The notes: generated from the sequence alone by a model not told the origin. DNA of 64,000 bases from Ctenosaura bakeri (GCA_948474755.1 CAOLHI010001299.1:62001-126000); one strand, 5' to 3'. Positions 10,875-21,944 are shown, counted from the first letter of the stretch. Made by a program: numbers and translations.

Positions 10875-11065
10875 GGCCTTTCTGCACGACACTATTATAG
10901 GGCTATTATTTGATTTTCAAGATCCTGGGGTTTGCAGTTTAGGGAGGGGTATTTAAAATTCTCAGCCAGAGAGCTCTTTGGCTTCAGTAAACGATACACG
11001 CCAGAATTCCACAGGATGTTGAAAGTGGAATAATAGCACTGTAACAGTGTAGTGCAGAAATGGCC
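10875..11065. mobile_element. GGCC-ended MITE, about 190-bp variant
   Basis: Its ends are GGCCTTTCTGCACGACACT and AGTGTAGTGCAGAAATGGCC, flanked by TTTG on both sides (10871-10874 and 11066-11069). Confidence 0.8.
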
Positions 11066-11867
11066 TTTGATTCACATAGATAGCATGAGATATGGTAGGT
11101 TGGCCTGGGTGACAGTGTTCTCTCTTGCTACAAGATATCACCACCATTTGATCCAAGCATCAAAATAGCTTCCATTCCAAAATGCAACAACTCTAACAGC
11201 AGGAAAAGAGACACTATGTCAAAATTCCTCATGTAGAGGTCCCCCCCTCCTTTTTTGGCTGATCAGGGTGGCTCCATCTTCAGGCCCCCTTTCCCCCTCA
11301 GCCCCCTTCCTTTCCCACCCTCTTTCACTGGTGCAAACCTGGGCCTCCGACAATGGCACCCACCTGTTCTCATCAGTCATCTCCTTGCTCAGACCGGCTG
11401 CAGCTTCACCGCTTGGGCCCAGGCTGCCAACAGAGTGAATTCCCTTGCAACAAAAAAAAAACCCATCCCACTGAAGCTGCAAGCTCAGCTCCGGGCCCCT
11501 CTGCTAGAGGTGGCCAAGAGTTTCTCGTCAGCTTTGCTGATGAAACCATCTGCCCCAAACAAATAGAGAGCCGCTACGCAAAACCCTATTGTGTCAGTAC
11601 ATAAGCCCTGCTTTGGCGATTCCAATACCCAGCCTGCTGGATTTCTCCCTGGCAGTGGAAACACAGGTCACCCGGCCTAGCATGAGGTCCGTCCTGCCCT
11701 GCTAGCATTTCACTTCCAGAGCTTGAAAACATTACTCGTGTCAGTCAGAGGGTTCTGGGAGCTCTAGACCTCAAAGGTAGCTTTTCCCCTGTTGCAACGC
11801 CATCACCATTCCACAGCTGTTTCACCTTGAGCAATTCTAAAATTCAGCATGATGCTCACTTTCGATA
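11066..11867. other. Unique-looking block, possible conserved non-coding sequence
   Basis: This stretch lacks repeat ends. Part of it (about 11480-11830) has balanced composition and no low-complexity runs. I recognise no exon. Whether it is conserved cannot be judged from one sequence. Confidence 0.3.
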
Positions 11868-11995
11868 CTATTGGGATCATCAAGTCGGAGGGAACCTCAG
11901 AGGTCATCAAGTCCATCCTCTACCAATGCAAGAAATTAGCTGCTGCCCTGATGGGTGGTCATGTAGCCTCTACTTAAAAGCCCCTGTCAAAGGAA
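11868..11995 (-). repeat. CR1-like 3' UTR fragment, minus orientation
   Basis: It resembles the CR1 3' region on the minus strand (GGGAACCTCAGAGGTCATCAAGTCCATCC, then a region like TAGCCTCTACTTAAAAGCCC). It is old and short. Confidence 0.5.
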
Positions 11996-12129
11996 AATTT
12001 TCCAGCTTACCAAGCTGTCTGATCCACTGTGCCTTTGATACCTTCTCCCCACCCACCCCCAGAACAGCACTTGCTTAGGGTTTCTTTTCCTTGATGTAAC
12101 TTTTTCTCTTTCTCCCTCCCTCCCTCTAT

Positions 12130-12262
12130 GCTACAGGCACTCAGGGAGCATTTAGACTTCTTAGCCAAACTGATGAATTAACTCACCAAACTCCCCATCA
12201 CAGGATTCCATAGGATGAGACCATGGCAGTTACAGTGGAATATAGTGCTATCATCCCTTCCC
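12130..12262. mobile_element. MITE remnant related to the GGCC family
   Basis: It contains CACAGGATTCCATAGGATGA and ACAGTGGAATATAGTGCTAT, the inner-arm blocks of the GGCC-ended MITEs. The terminal sequence is degraded. A related fragment is at 51359-51500. Confidence 0.45.
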
Positions 12263-12585
12263 TAAGAGGTCTGGTTGACCCCCTCCCTGTTTTCTTTCCA
12301 CTGGCAGGTAAAGACATTTTTATTTAAGGAAGATTTGGGGTTTTAGTCTACATGGCAGGTACAGCTTTTTTTGGAGGGGGTGTAGTGTTTTTATTTTATT
12401 GATTTTAAATATTTTTAATACTTTTAAAACTTGTTTTTGATGCTGTTTTTAACTTGAGGATTTTTTTTAAAAAAATAGAAATGTAGTTTAATTATGTTCT
12501 AACTTTTGTACTTATTAACAGTTCTTAAATTGTATTGTGCTTTTAAAACGTGGTATGCCACCTTGGGTCCTATGTGGAGAGAAAG
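12263..12585 (+). repeat. L2-like LINE 3' end
   Basis: A decayed C-terminal reverse transcriptase end (TTTCCACTGGCAGGTAAAGA, TTTATTTAAGGAAGATTTGG) is followed by a T-rich 3' UTR and the terminal block CCACCTTGGGTCCTATGTGG. Confidence 0.5.
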
Positions 12586-12587
12586 TC

Positions 12588-13198
12588 ATTGTTGTTGTAT
12601 GCCTTCTAGTCATTTCCAACTTATGGCAACCTTAAGGTGAACCTATCACAGGGTTTTCTGGGGCTGAGAGTGTATGATGTGGCCAAGGTCACCCAGTGGG
12701 TTTCCATGGCTGAGGCCCTTTTTGCATCCTACCTTTGTCCAGCACGGTTGCACGGGGATCACACAAGCAGCCTCTTGCATCCCCACTGCTTCAGCTCTGC
12801 AGGAGTGGCCAGCCAACCAGCAGGCAGCATGAGGGCGCCGCCTCTTCCTTCCGCAGTGCAGCCGGGTATTTTCCCAGGCTGCACTGAGGGAGGAAGCATG
12901 AGGGCTGCGGCTCCAGAGCTCCGCAAGCAAGGTAAGTGCATGTTGGGCCTCAGAGCGATGCACGATCATGTACCATTTTCAGCTAAAAGCTGAAAATGAT
13001 ATAGTGTGTGATCAGTGCCTGCTGGCCCTGGCAGTGTCGTGCAATAGCGAGGACATCATCTGAAACGCTCCTCGCAATCGCATGACGCTCCAAAGGCCCT
13101 TTCACATGAGAAATGCCATGCGGAAAGAGCCTGAGTGGAGAATCGAACCCTGGTCTCCAGGGCCATAGTGCAGTGCTCAAATCACTACTACACCATGC
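12588..13198 (-). repeat. tRNA-derived SINE split by a GC-rich MITE, minus orientation
   Basis: The SINE tail, inverted, starts at 12588 (GTTGTTGTATGCCTTCTAGTC) and runs to CCATGGCTGA at 12713. It resumes at 13132 with TGAGTGGAGAATCGAACCC (inverted B box) and ends near 13198. The continuous form CCATGGCTGAGCGGGAAATT is present in the intact SINE at 15042-15217. The empty site is therefore known, and TGA is a true 3-bp target duplication. Confidence 0.9.
12714..13131 (+). mobile_element. GC-rich MITE copy 3, inserted in a SINE
   Basis: Its ends are GGCCCTTTTTGCATCC and CATGCGGAAAGAGCC, flanked by TGA on both sides. It holds a clean hairpin at 12975-12997 (10-bp stem, 3-base loop). The same hairpin with a compensated base pair is in the copy at 39007-39426. 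Confidence 0.85.
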
Positions 13199-13219
13199 TG
13201 GATCTCTTGGGAAAAGGCA

Positions 13220-13272
13220 GGATAGAAATGAAATGAAATGAAATGAAATGAAATGAAATAAAATGAAATTAA
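13220..13272. repeat. (GAAAT)n microsatellite
   Basis: Tandem GAAAT pentamers with a GAAATAAAAT interruption near the right end. Confidence 0.9.
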
Positions 13273-13800
13273 GATCAGTGGCTACCAGAGCCTGGAAAAA
13301 TTCTTTATTTGGACTATAGCTCCCAGGATTACCCAGACAACACTGCCCAAGTGTGTCATTGCTAATGATGTCATTCCTGATGATGCCATCCCTAATTATG
13401 AAGTTGATTATGATATCCCTGATGATTAGGAAGAGGAAAAGGAGAACATCCCTGACAAAAGTTGATTGTAAGAAGGTATGTTGGATTCAAACCCATCAAG
13501 CCTTAAATCTGAGAAGACGAAATGAGTGTGGAATATATGGAACTCTGTCTGCTGTGATTTGTGAGACAACTTTGAAGGAACATCCTGGAGTCTTAGGAAT
13601 TCCAAGTATTCTTCCCTGCAGAGGAACAGCCAAGAGGTCAAGCAAGAGGATTTAAGGCAGAGCTGAAAGTTCCTTCAAAGAACCTTCCACCTTTGAAAAT
13701 ATGGAGGGGAGCTATGAATAGAATGGTGTGAGTGTGAAGCTCTATGAAAAAAAAATGGCCCCTTCCTTTACTTTGGTGGTGGTTCCTTTATCAGAGCAGT
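13273..13800. other. Mostly unique; short imperfect GATGAT-rich stretch
   Basis: 13353-13430 has irregular repetition of GATGTCATTCCTGATGATGC-like words. A half fold-back block (GGACTATAGCTCCCAGGATT) is at about 13307. I see no gene. Confidence 0.4.
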
Positions 13801-13925
13801 GTAGAATGTGGGGCCCTCCGGATGTTGCTGGATTGCAACTCCCATTATTCTTCACTATTGGTTAAGCTGGCTAGAGCTGATGGGAACTACAGCCTAGGGA
13901 CATCTAGAGGGCTACAACGCTCCCC
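13801..13925. mobile_element. hAT-like MITE remnant (GGCCCTCCGGATGTTG arm)
   Basis: Left arm GGGGCCCTCCGGATGTTGCT with TTGCAACTCCCATTATTC is mirrored by GATGGGAACTACAGCC and GACATCTAGAGGGCTACAA. Related remnants are at 15310-15450, 18045-18182 and 54298-54410. Confidence 0.55.
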
Positions 13926-15041
13926 CAGACAAAAACACTTTCAGATCAACAGCTGGAACCAGTGGCTTAGAGTACATAGAGGTGACCCCAATACGTCCCT
14001 CAAATGATGTTGTATCATGATGTTCCCTCAATCAGAGGGGAATTTCAATACCCATCAGGTAAATGATAGGGGGTGGGAACAATATCTTAAATTTAGACAA
14101 AGCTGACAACTAAACCAGTGCCTGATTTACCAGTGTGTGTGTGCATGTGTCTCTTTGTGTGTGTCTGTGTGTGTTACCATGCAGAAGTTGAAGCTGAGCC
14201 CCCCTCTCTCTGGGTGGAAGAATAATTGCTCTTTAATTGTGCTACATCTGTGCGTAACCTTAGAAATGTTGCCTTTGTCCTCCCTCACAGCAACGGCATG
14301 TCAGCCTTGACCGATGACACCCGCATTCCAGCCTCTCCCTTTACATGGCCTGTCCGGGGGTATCTGCCGTTGATGGAAGTTAAGGAATTCACTCACTGGC
14401 CTCACCCCACTAATCCCTCTCCCTTTCTGCTTCGCTGCAAGATAATTTGGGCCCTGACAAAAGGCTTGCTGAGCACCGGCGCCACTCATGTGCCTGCCCT
14501 GGTGGAATGCGCATAGATGGGTAAGCAGTAATAATAGAGGGAGGAGAAGCCAATGTGGCAGCTTAATCAAGGTGGGTGGGGAGGGTGGATGCAGTCTGTG
14601 CAGCCCTCATTCCATCAGCGGCTGTATGCTCAACCCTCTTGACTCCCTCCCTTCTCTCTTCTGGGTGCCCGTGAGCTATTATTCTACCCTCTGGTCCCTG
14701 ACCCTGTCTGCATCTCTGACTGAGCCAACCACAGCCTGCGTCTCTTTTAGGCAAGACAAGGGACAGAGGCTGGAATCCTCCTAGTAACTTATTCTGTCTC
14801 TATATGTTATGCAAACAGGACCACCTTTTCTTGAGATTGCAGAAGGTGATATTCACTACCTCCAGTTTTAACCAGGCTGTGCAATGGGACCTGAATTGCA
14901 GCTCCCATTGACACAGCTCTGCCACCATGACCCAAATCATCACTGATTGTCATTTGGTGTTCTGGAAGACCTATCCTGATCATCATCCAACTTATAGACA
15001 TTGTCCTTCTGGATCTCCAGTGTAAATAAATACCCTTCTTC
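13926..15041. other. Unique-looking block; possible conserved non-coding sequence at 14220-14560
   Basis: It contains a GT-rich run at 14131-14175 and an acceptor-like pyrimidine tract before CAG at 14289. The frame that follows has no recognisable domain and no matching donor that I can argue for. I leave it unannotated. Confidence 0.3.
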
Positions 15042-15217
15042 TTGTTGTTGTGTGCCTTCAAGTCATTTCCAACTTATGGCAACCCTAAGGTGAACCTATC
15101 ACAGGGTTTTTTGGGACTGAGAGTGTGTGATGTGCCAAGGTCACCCAGTGGGTTTCCATGGCTGAGCGGGAAATTGAACCCTCATCTCCAGGGTCATAAT
15201 CCAATGCTCAAAGCACA
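15042..15217 (-). repeat. tRNA-derived SINE, intact copy, minus orientation
   Basis: It reads continuously from the inverted tail (GTTGTTGTGTGCCTTCAAGTC) through CAAGGTCACCCAGTGGGTTT to the inverted B box and TAATCCAATGCTCAAAGCAC. It serves as the empty-site reference for the interrupted copies in this window. Confidence 0.85.
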
Positions 15218-15309
15218 GAGATTTATAGATTCAAATAGAATCTCAGCCATACAGATTAAATTTAAAAAGGCAAGTGAAAATGGACAGGGGAAATTTAAAA
15301 TCTCTAACA

Positions 15310-15450
15310 CAGGGTAGAGAAACTTTGGTCTACCCGCAGATGTTTTGAACTACAATTTCCACCATCTCTTACCCTTGGCAGGGTGGGTGGAACTGATAGG
15401 ATTTGTAAGCCAAAAATTTCTGAGGGGGCTAAAGGTCTTCCACTCCTAAT
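15310..15450. mobile_element. hAT-like MITE remnant
   Basis: Imperfect inverted arms: AGGGTAGAGAAACTTTGGTC with GAACTACAATTTCCACCATC on the left, and TAAAGGTCTTCCACTCCTA on the right. Confidence 0.5.
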
Positions 15451-15639
15451 CTAGTGTAGTGTCTGGAAATCTCTTGTTTTCTTAGCCTTTGGAATAATAG
15501 CGACTTTCTGCAGAAGACGGCAACTGTAGTTGCTGGCAGAATACAGACAGAGCTGCATAGAGGTGTGAAAAGTACTTGATAGCTTTCTTATCCTCAACAA
15601 GAAAGGGGGATGCCAGGACTCCATCAAGAAAGTGATAAA

Positions 15640-15945
15640 TTTTGAGGATTGTTTGCCTTTGGGGACTTTTGGTAGGAAATTCATTACAGGAAAATTTGCA
15701 CTTTTTTTTTCTTTCCTTCTTTCCTTTTTCTCTCTCATTTCTGGACCTTTTTGCAAACAAATCATTTGTAATTTTACACAGGAAAAACTTGGCTTTCTGC
15801 ATGAAATTGTGCAAATGAATTATTTGCAAATCTGCCTAGATATGAAAAAAGATCGACAAAATGTAGAAAATCTCTTGAAGTCTCATACAGGAAAAAAAAA
15901 TTCCACAAATTATTTGTTCTTGTATAAAATTGCATAAATCGGGGG
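15640..15945. repeat. Degenerate AT-rich repetitive block (TTTGCA/TTTTACACAGGAAAA words)
   Basis: Irregularly spaced copies of TGCACTTTTT, TTTTACACAGGAAAAAC, TTTCTGCATGAAATTGTGC and TTTGCAAA. The words overlap those in the blocks at 18655-18785 and 19495-19825, suggesting an old tandem array or a shared mobile source. Confidence 0.4.
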
Positions 15946-15976
15946 GAGGGGTTTGCCAAAAGGCCAGAAATGCAAG

Positions 15977-16000
15977 GGGGGAGGAGGAGGAGGAGGAGGA

Positions 16001-16062
<62 letters not shown>

Positions 16063-16063
16063 C
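15977..16063. repeat. (GGA)n then (AAAG)n purine-run microsatellite
   Basis: GGAGGA repeats pass directly into about twelve AAAG/GAAA tetramers. This is a polypurine/polypyrimidine strand asymmetry that can form triplex DNA. Confidence 0.95.
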
Positions 16064-16184
16064 ACTGGAAATGTTCAAGAAAAACCCTTATAATTTTGTC
16101 CAACATGGAGAAAACTTGTATTCTGTACTAGGCAAAGTGGAATCCTGCCTTTCATATCCATCATGTAAACTAAGCACATTTGCA

Positions 16185-16420
16185 GACTTAGGCTACAATC
16201 CAGCATCCTTTCAGCATAGCATAAATATCTACATGCAGAGATAAGAGATTCCAGCAGTACGCAGTCCCCACACAGAATAGCAACACTGACCAACACATAT
16301 CAATGACTGGGTGCTGTTGTGCAATGAGCAACACACGATATGGGATGCACAACTGCAATGCACCATGTTGCTGTATGCGTGACTTTAGCAGCAGAATATG
16401 TGTGTTGCACACAAATATGG
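16185..16420 (-). repeat. Unclassified dispersed repeat 'R4', partial, minus orientation
   Basis: It is the diverged reverse complement of 62615-62770. Shared blocks include CATCCTTTCAGCATAGCATAAATATCTACATG and CATATCAATGACTGGGTGCTGTTG (shorter matches within each). Confidence 0.55.
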
Positions 16421-17574
16421 CAAATTTGCCCTAAATGCATAGCATGACTTATGTGTGTTTATGTCACTACTGGGATGCCAGACTTTGTCTTGCTTCACAT
16501 ATAATACTATGTGAAGTATTATATTTGAATAATTCTTTCTGGTTTTGTGCATTATAGACAGAGATCAAGAACAAGGCAAGGCACACAAGCGTTTCTCCCT
16601 TTAACTAGAAATCTGATTGACTCACCCTTCTGTGTTTTGAGATATTAACAGCACTGCCTAAATACTTTGAAATATATCTCTTTTGCAACCATGGGAACTA
16701 GAAACATACTTCTCTTTAAAACATATGCATCTGTGTTAAGACATCTCCCATAACAACTGGTACATGGGGAGAAGAGTTCCAGTCTGGATTTATCATAATA
16801 GTTCTTCTTGGATTGGGAGCACTCTTGGCAAAGATATGTCCTGTGGAAATAAACTGTACATCTAACAAGGGCAAAGCCTATGAACAAGATGGAGAACCCC
16901 CCAGAGCTTAAAGAGTTACTTTTTTGGATCAGCCATGCTGACTAGATCCTGAGATCCAAGCCCCTCAGAAACACCTTTCTGAACTCTGGGAATCACCAGC
17001 CTATTTGCTCATCCAGTCCACTGTGATAGACGATAACAAGGCACTGAAAGGCAGTTAAACTTTAATACTCTTCCTAGAACAGAGATGTGCTTTGCAAGTA
17101 GAAAAGCAGTTGTGCGGAACTGAATAGGGGAAAGTGGTATGCCCTGGGTCTTACTCCTGAGGTGACACATATAGCATTGAACCATGCTTGGTAGGAAAAT
17201 GTTCAGGTTGGTAAGAACTGCATCTGGTCCCTCCTCAAGGTTGCCAAAGTTTCCCTGCTCCTAGCCAGATTCTAACCACAGTAGCTGATTTCATGCCACA
17301 ATCTTTTTCAGTTTTTCAGTGTGCGTAACAATTAGATATTCAATTAATGTAGGAAAGGAGAATCACATATGATGATGCCATATCAGGTGATCTCACATGC
17401 TGTCTCTCTCTATGGTCATCTAACTGTTTGTAGAGAGCCTACATTCACAGAAAAGCGAGTGAGGCAACTGCCCGAATTGCTGAATTTAGAAAATAGTGAG
17501 CTTGGAGATACAAGCTGAACTCTTCCACCGGGTTGCACAACATAAACCTCTGTATGTGAATATATGAACTAACT
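16421..17574. other. No recognisable feature
   Basis: Unique-looking sequence of 1.15 kb. Confidence 0.4.
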
Positions 17575-17810
17575 ATAGTGCATGACCCTGGCATGGAATG
17601 GCAACATCACACAACAAAACTAAGGTCCAAAATGTGCAGCTAAACACACAACCAAGATGCATGAGCATCCATGAGCACTGCACATCTGTATGTGCAACGG
17701 CACTGCATGCACAGCTCTGCTTCCACAAACTCAAGCCACTTGAGGATATTCTGTTTTCATAGGGTAACAATGCATTTATAAAGCACCAAAAGAATTCCAA
17801 GCCCCTGTGT
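17575..17810 (+). repeat. Unclassified dispersed repeat 'R4', partial
   Basis: Shares GCAACGGCACTGCATGCACA and CTTCCACAAACTC with the copies at 21945-22215 and 43640-43950. Confidence 0.5.
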
Positions 17811-18044
17811 TTCTTACGGTGGGGGTTAGCAGGTGATTTGGCCTCCTGGTATTAGGGCCCACCCTGGCTGCACCCTGTTGGTATTGTGCTACTACCAAAA
17901 TTCAGTGCTGTGTCACAGAATTCCAGTGGCACAATGGGAAGAATCATTAAGAACCAGGACATTGGAAACATCTCCCAAATCTACTTGCTTTAATGACTTT
18001 TAGCACTCTGCTGTTAAAATTTGGCTGCTAAAAAGGCCTTAGGG

Positions 18045-18182
18045 TAGGAGTGGGGATTCTGCATCTTTCCAAATGTTGTTGGACTACATCTCCCATTAGT
18101 CTTCACAGGCACAGCCATTGGTGATGAAGCCTGGGAGCTGCTGTCCAACAACAGCTGGAGGGCTGCGTGTTTCCCACCCCTA
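18045..18182. mobile_element. hAT-like MITE with long inverted arms
   Basis: Its ends are TAGGAGTGGGGATTC and TTTCCCACCCCTAC. The inner arms TGTTGTTGGACTACATCTCC and GGGAGCTGCTGTCCAACAAC are inverted. This is a common amniote MITE shape. I could not read a target duplication. Confidence 0.65.
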
Positions 18183-18654
18183 CTTTAAAGACTGCCTACG
18201 GGCCACAGGCAATGATTTGCCCAGTCCTTCATTACGTGCTCTCTAATTGGCTGTCCATTCATCTGCTGAAGCAAATAGTACAACCTGCTCATGAACAAAT
18301 ACAGGTCTTATCATGCAGATGTATCATCTTACCTGACAAGACTCTGCCATCCTTGCAAACTGTGCATCCAAATTAAGAAGCATGTTGCAAAACCAATAAA
18401 TGAATACCCAGATAAGTGGATATAAGACTGCAACCTTGGTTGCTAAGTTGCAGGACAAGAGCAGTGCCGGGTCATACCAAAGGCCTCTCTAGTCCAGAAC
18501 GGGGATATAAATCCTCTACTATATTGTGCTTGAATGTGCAAAAGAATCAAGACAGCAAACATGCAATGCAAGTGTGTCTATAATTATGATGAGAGAAAAC
18601 AAACATTCCTCTGAAGCACTTTGCCTGCATTTGGACATCTTGAAGTGTGGCAGA
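18183..18654. other. No recognisable feature
   Basis: Unique-looking DNA. Confidence 0.4.
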
Positions 18655-18785
18655 TAAATTATTCTATGCAGAAAAAAACATGTTTTCTGAACAGGAAATG
18701 GGTCTCTTGTGCAGAAAACAGGGGTTTTTTGCACAGGAAGCTAGTTTACTACTTAGAAAACAAGTTTTTTGCACACATTAAAAAA
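18655..18785. repeat. Degenerate array of TGTGCAGAAAA-type words
   Basis: TATGCAGAAAAAA, TCTTGTGCAGAAAACA, TTTTGCACAGGAAG and TTTTTTGCACAC recur in both orientations at roughly 20-40-base intervals. Confidence 0.5.
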
Positions 18786-19494
18786 AATGGCAGAGTTTCT
18801 GCTTGGGACGTGTAATTATGATGCCATAGGCTACACTCTATCTCCCAGTCTGAAAACCCACCTCTCTGGTCTATTATTCTTCCTGACAGGGCTGTCCAAC
18901 TGTTGGGAACCCTTTTTTTTTTTTTGGACCTAGGAATGAATGATAGTGAATATTCTTTCTGTCTTTAGTCCAGGATTCTGTTCACGATGTGGCCAGATCG
19001 TTGCTTTTCGGAAGCCCCATGGCAACAAGACATGGGTGCAGCAGTACCTTTGCTTCTGATGAAGAATCAAACCCTGACAGAGCCAATGCCAAGGTTGCCC
19101 TTCTTGAATGGCACTACTCTTTGAGTGGAGGACTCATTACAGGGCTTGTTATGTTTGATTCAGCTCACAGGCAGACAGAAAGAGGGAGGGAGAGGGCAAA
19201 AGTGAATCACGTTTGAAAGAATGCAAGAATACTATTCCTGGCCCAGAAATGCAAAAGCTAGTTTGCCCACAGACAACTGAGAGCAGGAAGGAGGGAGGGG
19301 TATTCCCTTTTAGCAGGCAGCTGGTGAGAGATGCCCATCCTTGGCAGCTTAATTCCTCCATAGGGAAAGTGTGTGTGTGTGTGTGTGTGTAAATTTGGCA
19401 ACCATTTGGAATGTTAATGAGCACCAATAATGTGGATGGAAGGACCAGAGAAAGTTAATGTTGCTTGCATTTTAAGATTGGCAGAAGAAACCTG
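18786..19494. other. Unique-looking, with (GT)n at 19369-19391
   Basis: A poly-T run lies at about 18911 and a short GT microsatellite at 19369-19391. Otherwise nothing is recognised. Confidence 0.4.
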
Positions 19495-19825
19495 GACTAA
19501 AAAGAATTTTTGCTATTCAGGTTTTTATTCTGTGCAAAATCCTCATGGCATTCTGCACAGGAATATTATTTTTCATGTGGAAAATGCTTTTTCCTGCTCA
19601 GAAACTGTTGCAGTTGGAGACTTGTTTTGTGAAAAATTAGCAAGTGGCATTTTTGTTCAGAAAAGAACATCTCCTCTGCGGGAATCAGCCTTTTCTGTGC
19701 AGAAAATAACATTTGGCAACAGAAATCTTACTCTCTGTGTTTTCTGCACCAAACACATAAACTTTGCACAGAACAAATCCCCAACTATGGCATTTTCTGC
19801 ACTTTGTGCGCTGAAAATAATGGAA
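19495..19825. repeat. Longer degenerate array of TTTCTGTGCAGAAAAT-type words
   Basis: About eight to ten diverged copies of a palindromic word near TTTTCTGTGCAGAAAA are spaced about 25-45 bases apart. The array stays open in one frame for 152 codons, but the predicted peptide is only the translation of this word and matches no domain I know. Confidence 0.55.
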
Positions 19826-21130
19826 GATGGGGCTGACCTGCAACATTCCCTTGGACACTTTCCCTGCCCCTTCTCTTTGGCTGCCTAAACTCTACTTCTA
19901 AATGCTCAGTTTTAAGTTATTGCAATGCTAGAAACCTGAGGATTGAAGGAAAATCCAATTCGAAGGGCAGCATTCTCGCTGTGGGGAGGAATGCCCTCAT
20001 TTTGCCACCCCTGTAGCTATACCCCATTGGGGCATATATCTGAGGAAACATGCATGAGATTCCATTGACAGTCTTTGACCAAGCTCAGCTTGTTCAGGGT
20101 GGCCATGTGTAACAGAAATTGGGGCTTCCATGCCCCAGAAGACTGTGCTGGAAAGAGGATTTGAGCCGTGGGGATTTGCTCCAGCAACGGAACAAGAGCA
20201 GGCTACACCTGCCAATATCCTCTCTTGGGTGCAAAAGTCCTGGATCTCTCTCTCACACACACACACACACACAATCTCTCTCATTATTCCCTCTTCCTTT
20301 TTGCATTTGGCCATCAATCAACTTGATGGAAGCTTCGATCCCTTTGTTTATCATCAACGCAGCTCCACAGAGTTCTAGAGAGAAAAAGTCACACACCCTC
20401 TGCCACTCTTTCATCTTCCTGTTTAACATTTATTTGAAGCTGGCAACCTGCCACTGGAAACACAATGTTGCCCATGGAACCCAGGTTCCAGGGCTGTAAT
20501 GAACTCAGAATCAATAGGGTCAAAGCACTGAGATCTTTCCATTAGCAGGGATGACAGCATCACCTGCCACCCCTACCCTTAGAATTCCCTGTTTCTTCTG
20601 ATCTTAGCCACAGCCCTCAGAATAATCAGTAGTAAGGATGGCTTTTCTCAGCAACAATGTCCAATATCCCACGTAGGGTTATATAGAATAAACCTCAGCA
20701 TACAGAGGTATGTCCTTGATTAGAATGTGCCATTAGGACAATTCGCAATTATTACAAGGGATGCTCCTCATTTGAGGCATAGAGATCTTGTCCCTTTTTG
20801 GGCTAGCCAATGTCCCTGATTGTAAGGGATGTCCCCTATCTGAGAGCTGCAAAGCTTTTCCTTTACAAAGTACCCTCTTCCTCCTCCTCATGCTCGAATG
20901 CGAGGTTGCATGAAGAGACACTTGAGTCTTTTGTTTTACATAGGGATTCTTGGAATGGAAACCCCACATACATTGTAGAAACACTGTATACAGACTAAAT
21001 TAGATGCCCCCCCCCCAAAAAAAATCTTATATGTGAAGTGTATAATTTGTGAATATTTTACAGAGAAAACACATGGTTAAGTTAACTGAAATTAATACTC
21101 TCCTTTGGCATTTACATAGTTCACAAATTT
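19826..21130. other. Unique-looking, with (AC)n at 20250-20274
   Basis: The only repeat I recognise is the short AC microsatellite within a pyrimidine-rich stretch. No gene is visible. Confidence 0.4.
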
Positions 21131-21138
21131 GTTACTAG

Positions 21139-21920
21139 TAGGGATGGGCCAACCAAATCCTCGAATCTGAATCCCTCTGCCAAAATAGGCAAACTGAATC
21201 TTTTGGATCCATCAACCAAATAGTTTGTTGGAGACCAGGATGCCCTTGGACTAATAATGGCCTTTGCTAACAATTTCACAAATTACATCTGGGGTTGTAT
21301 TCTAAGATATTTAAATTGAACATTTCATATTTAAGTTCAGCACTTGACTGGAAGCTACAGGCTTGAGATTTCAAGGACAGCTGAAAGATTCCTTTGCACA
21401 GCTCCCTTGCAAACCTCTTTCAGGCACAATTCTGGGGTTTGTAGTTTTACAAGGTGTCACAGCCTTCTCTGCCCAAGCATGTTGGTGCATCATCAAATTA
21501 CAAATCCCAGCATGCCATAAGGATCTATGCAAAGAAAAGCCAGTTTTGACCTGGATTAGCTCTGTACTGTAGTATGTGGCCCTCTTTACACAGGTAGGAA
21601 AATGTGGGATCAATCCACATTTTCCTGCCTGTGTAGAAAGGGCCTTCATGTCATTTTCAATCTGGGGAGATCCTGAGGCAAAACTATGACAATTGTCTTG
21701 GCCACATTTCTTCAGAGGAGGTTTGCCTTTGCCTAGGCTTTTTCTAAAACTGAGAGAGTGTGTCTTGTCCAAGATATCCTTCTTTCCCTTGCTTTTTAAA
21801 CTCTTTTTTTAAAAAGGATTCGAAAGATTCAAGATTCGTGAGATTCGTGGATTCCCAGAACCTTTCAGGGATTCGGATCTGGGTTCGGATTCAGAAAATT
21901 CTGGATTCATCCCATCCCTA
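21139..21920. mobile_element. hAT-type non-autonomous transposon, 782 bp, with perfect 8-bp target duplication
   Basis: Its ends are TAGGGATGGG and CCCATCCCTA, a perfect 10-bp inverted repeat. It is flanked by GTTACTAG at 21131-21138 and again at 21921-21928. The subterminal regions are rich in GATTCG words (TCGAATCTGAATCC on the left; GATTCGTGAGATTCGTGGATTC on the right), typical of transposase-binding repeats. There is no transposase frame. The 8-bp duplication points to hAT. A 67-bp hairpin lies inside at 21578-21644. Confidence 0.9.
21578..21644. mobile_element. 67-bp near-perfect hairpin nested in the hAT element
   Basis: Arms GGCCCTCTTTACACAGGTAG and CTGCCTGTGTAGAAAGGGCC continue inward to AAAATGTGG/CCACATTTT, with about 3 mismatches in 30 pairs. 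The GGCC ends resemble the other MITEs here. I see no clear target duplication. Confidence 0.65.
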
Positions 21921-21944
21921 GTTACTAGCAACTTCCTAACTTTC

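Noticed and set aside
14226..14516. Possible exon after an acceptor-like site
   Set aside because: No domain, no donor I could defend, and the upstream coding context is absent.
19430..19888. 152-codon open frame
   Set aside because: It is the translation of a degenerate TTTCTGTGCAGAAAA word array.
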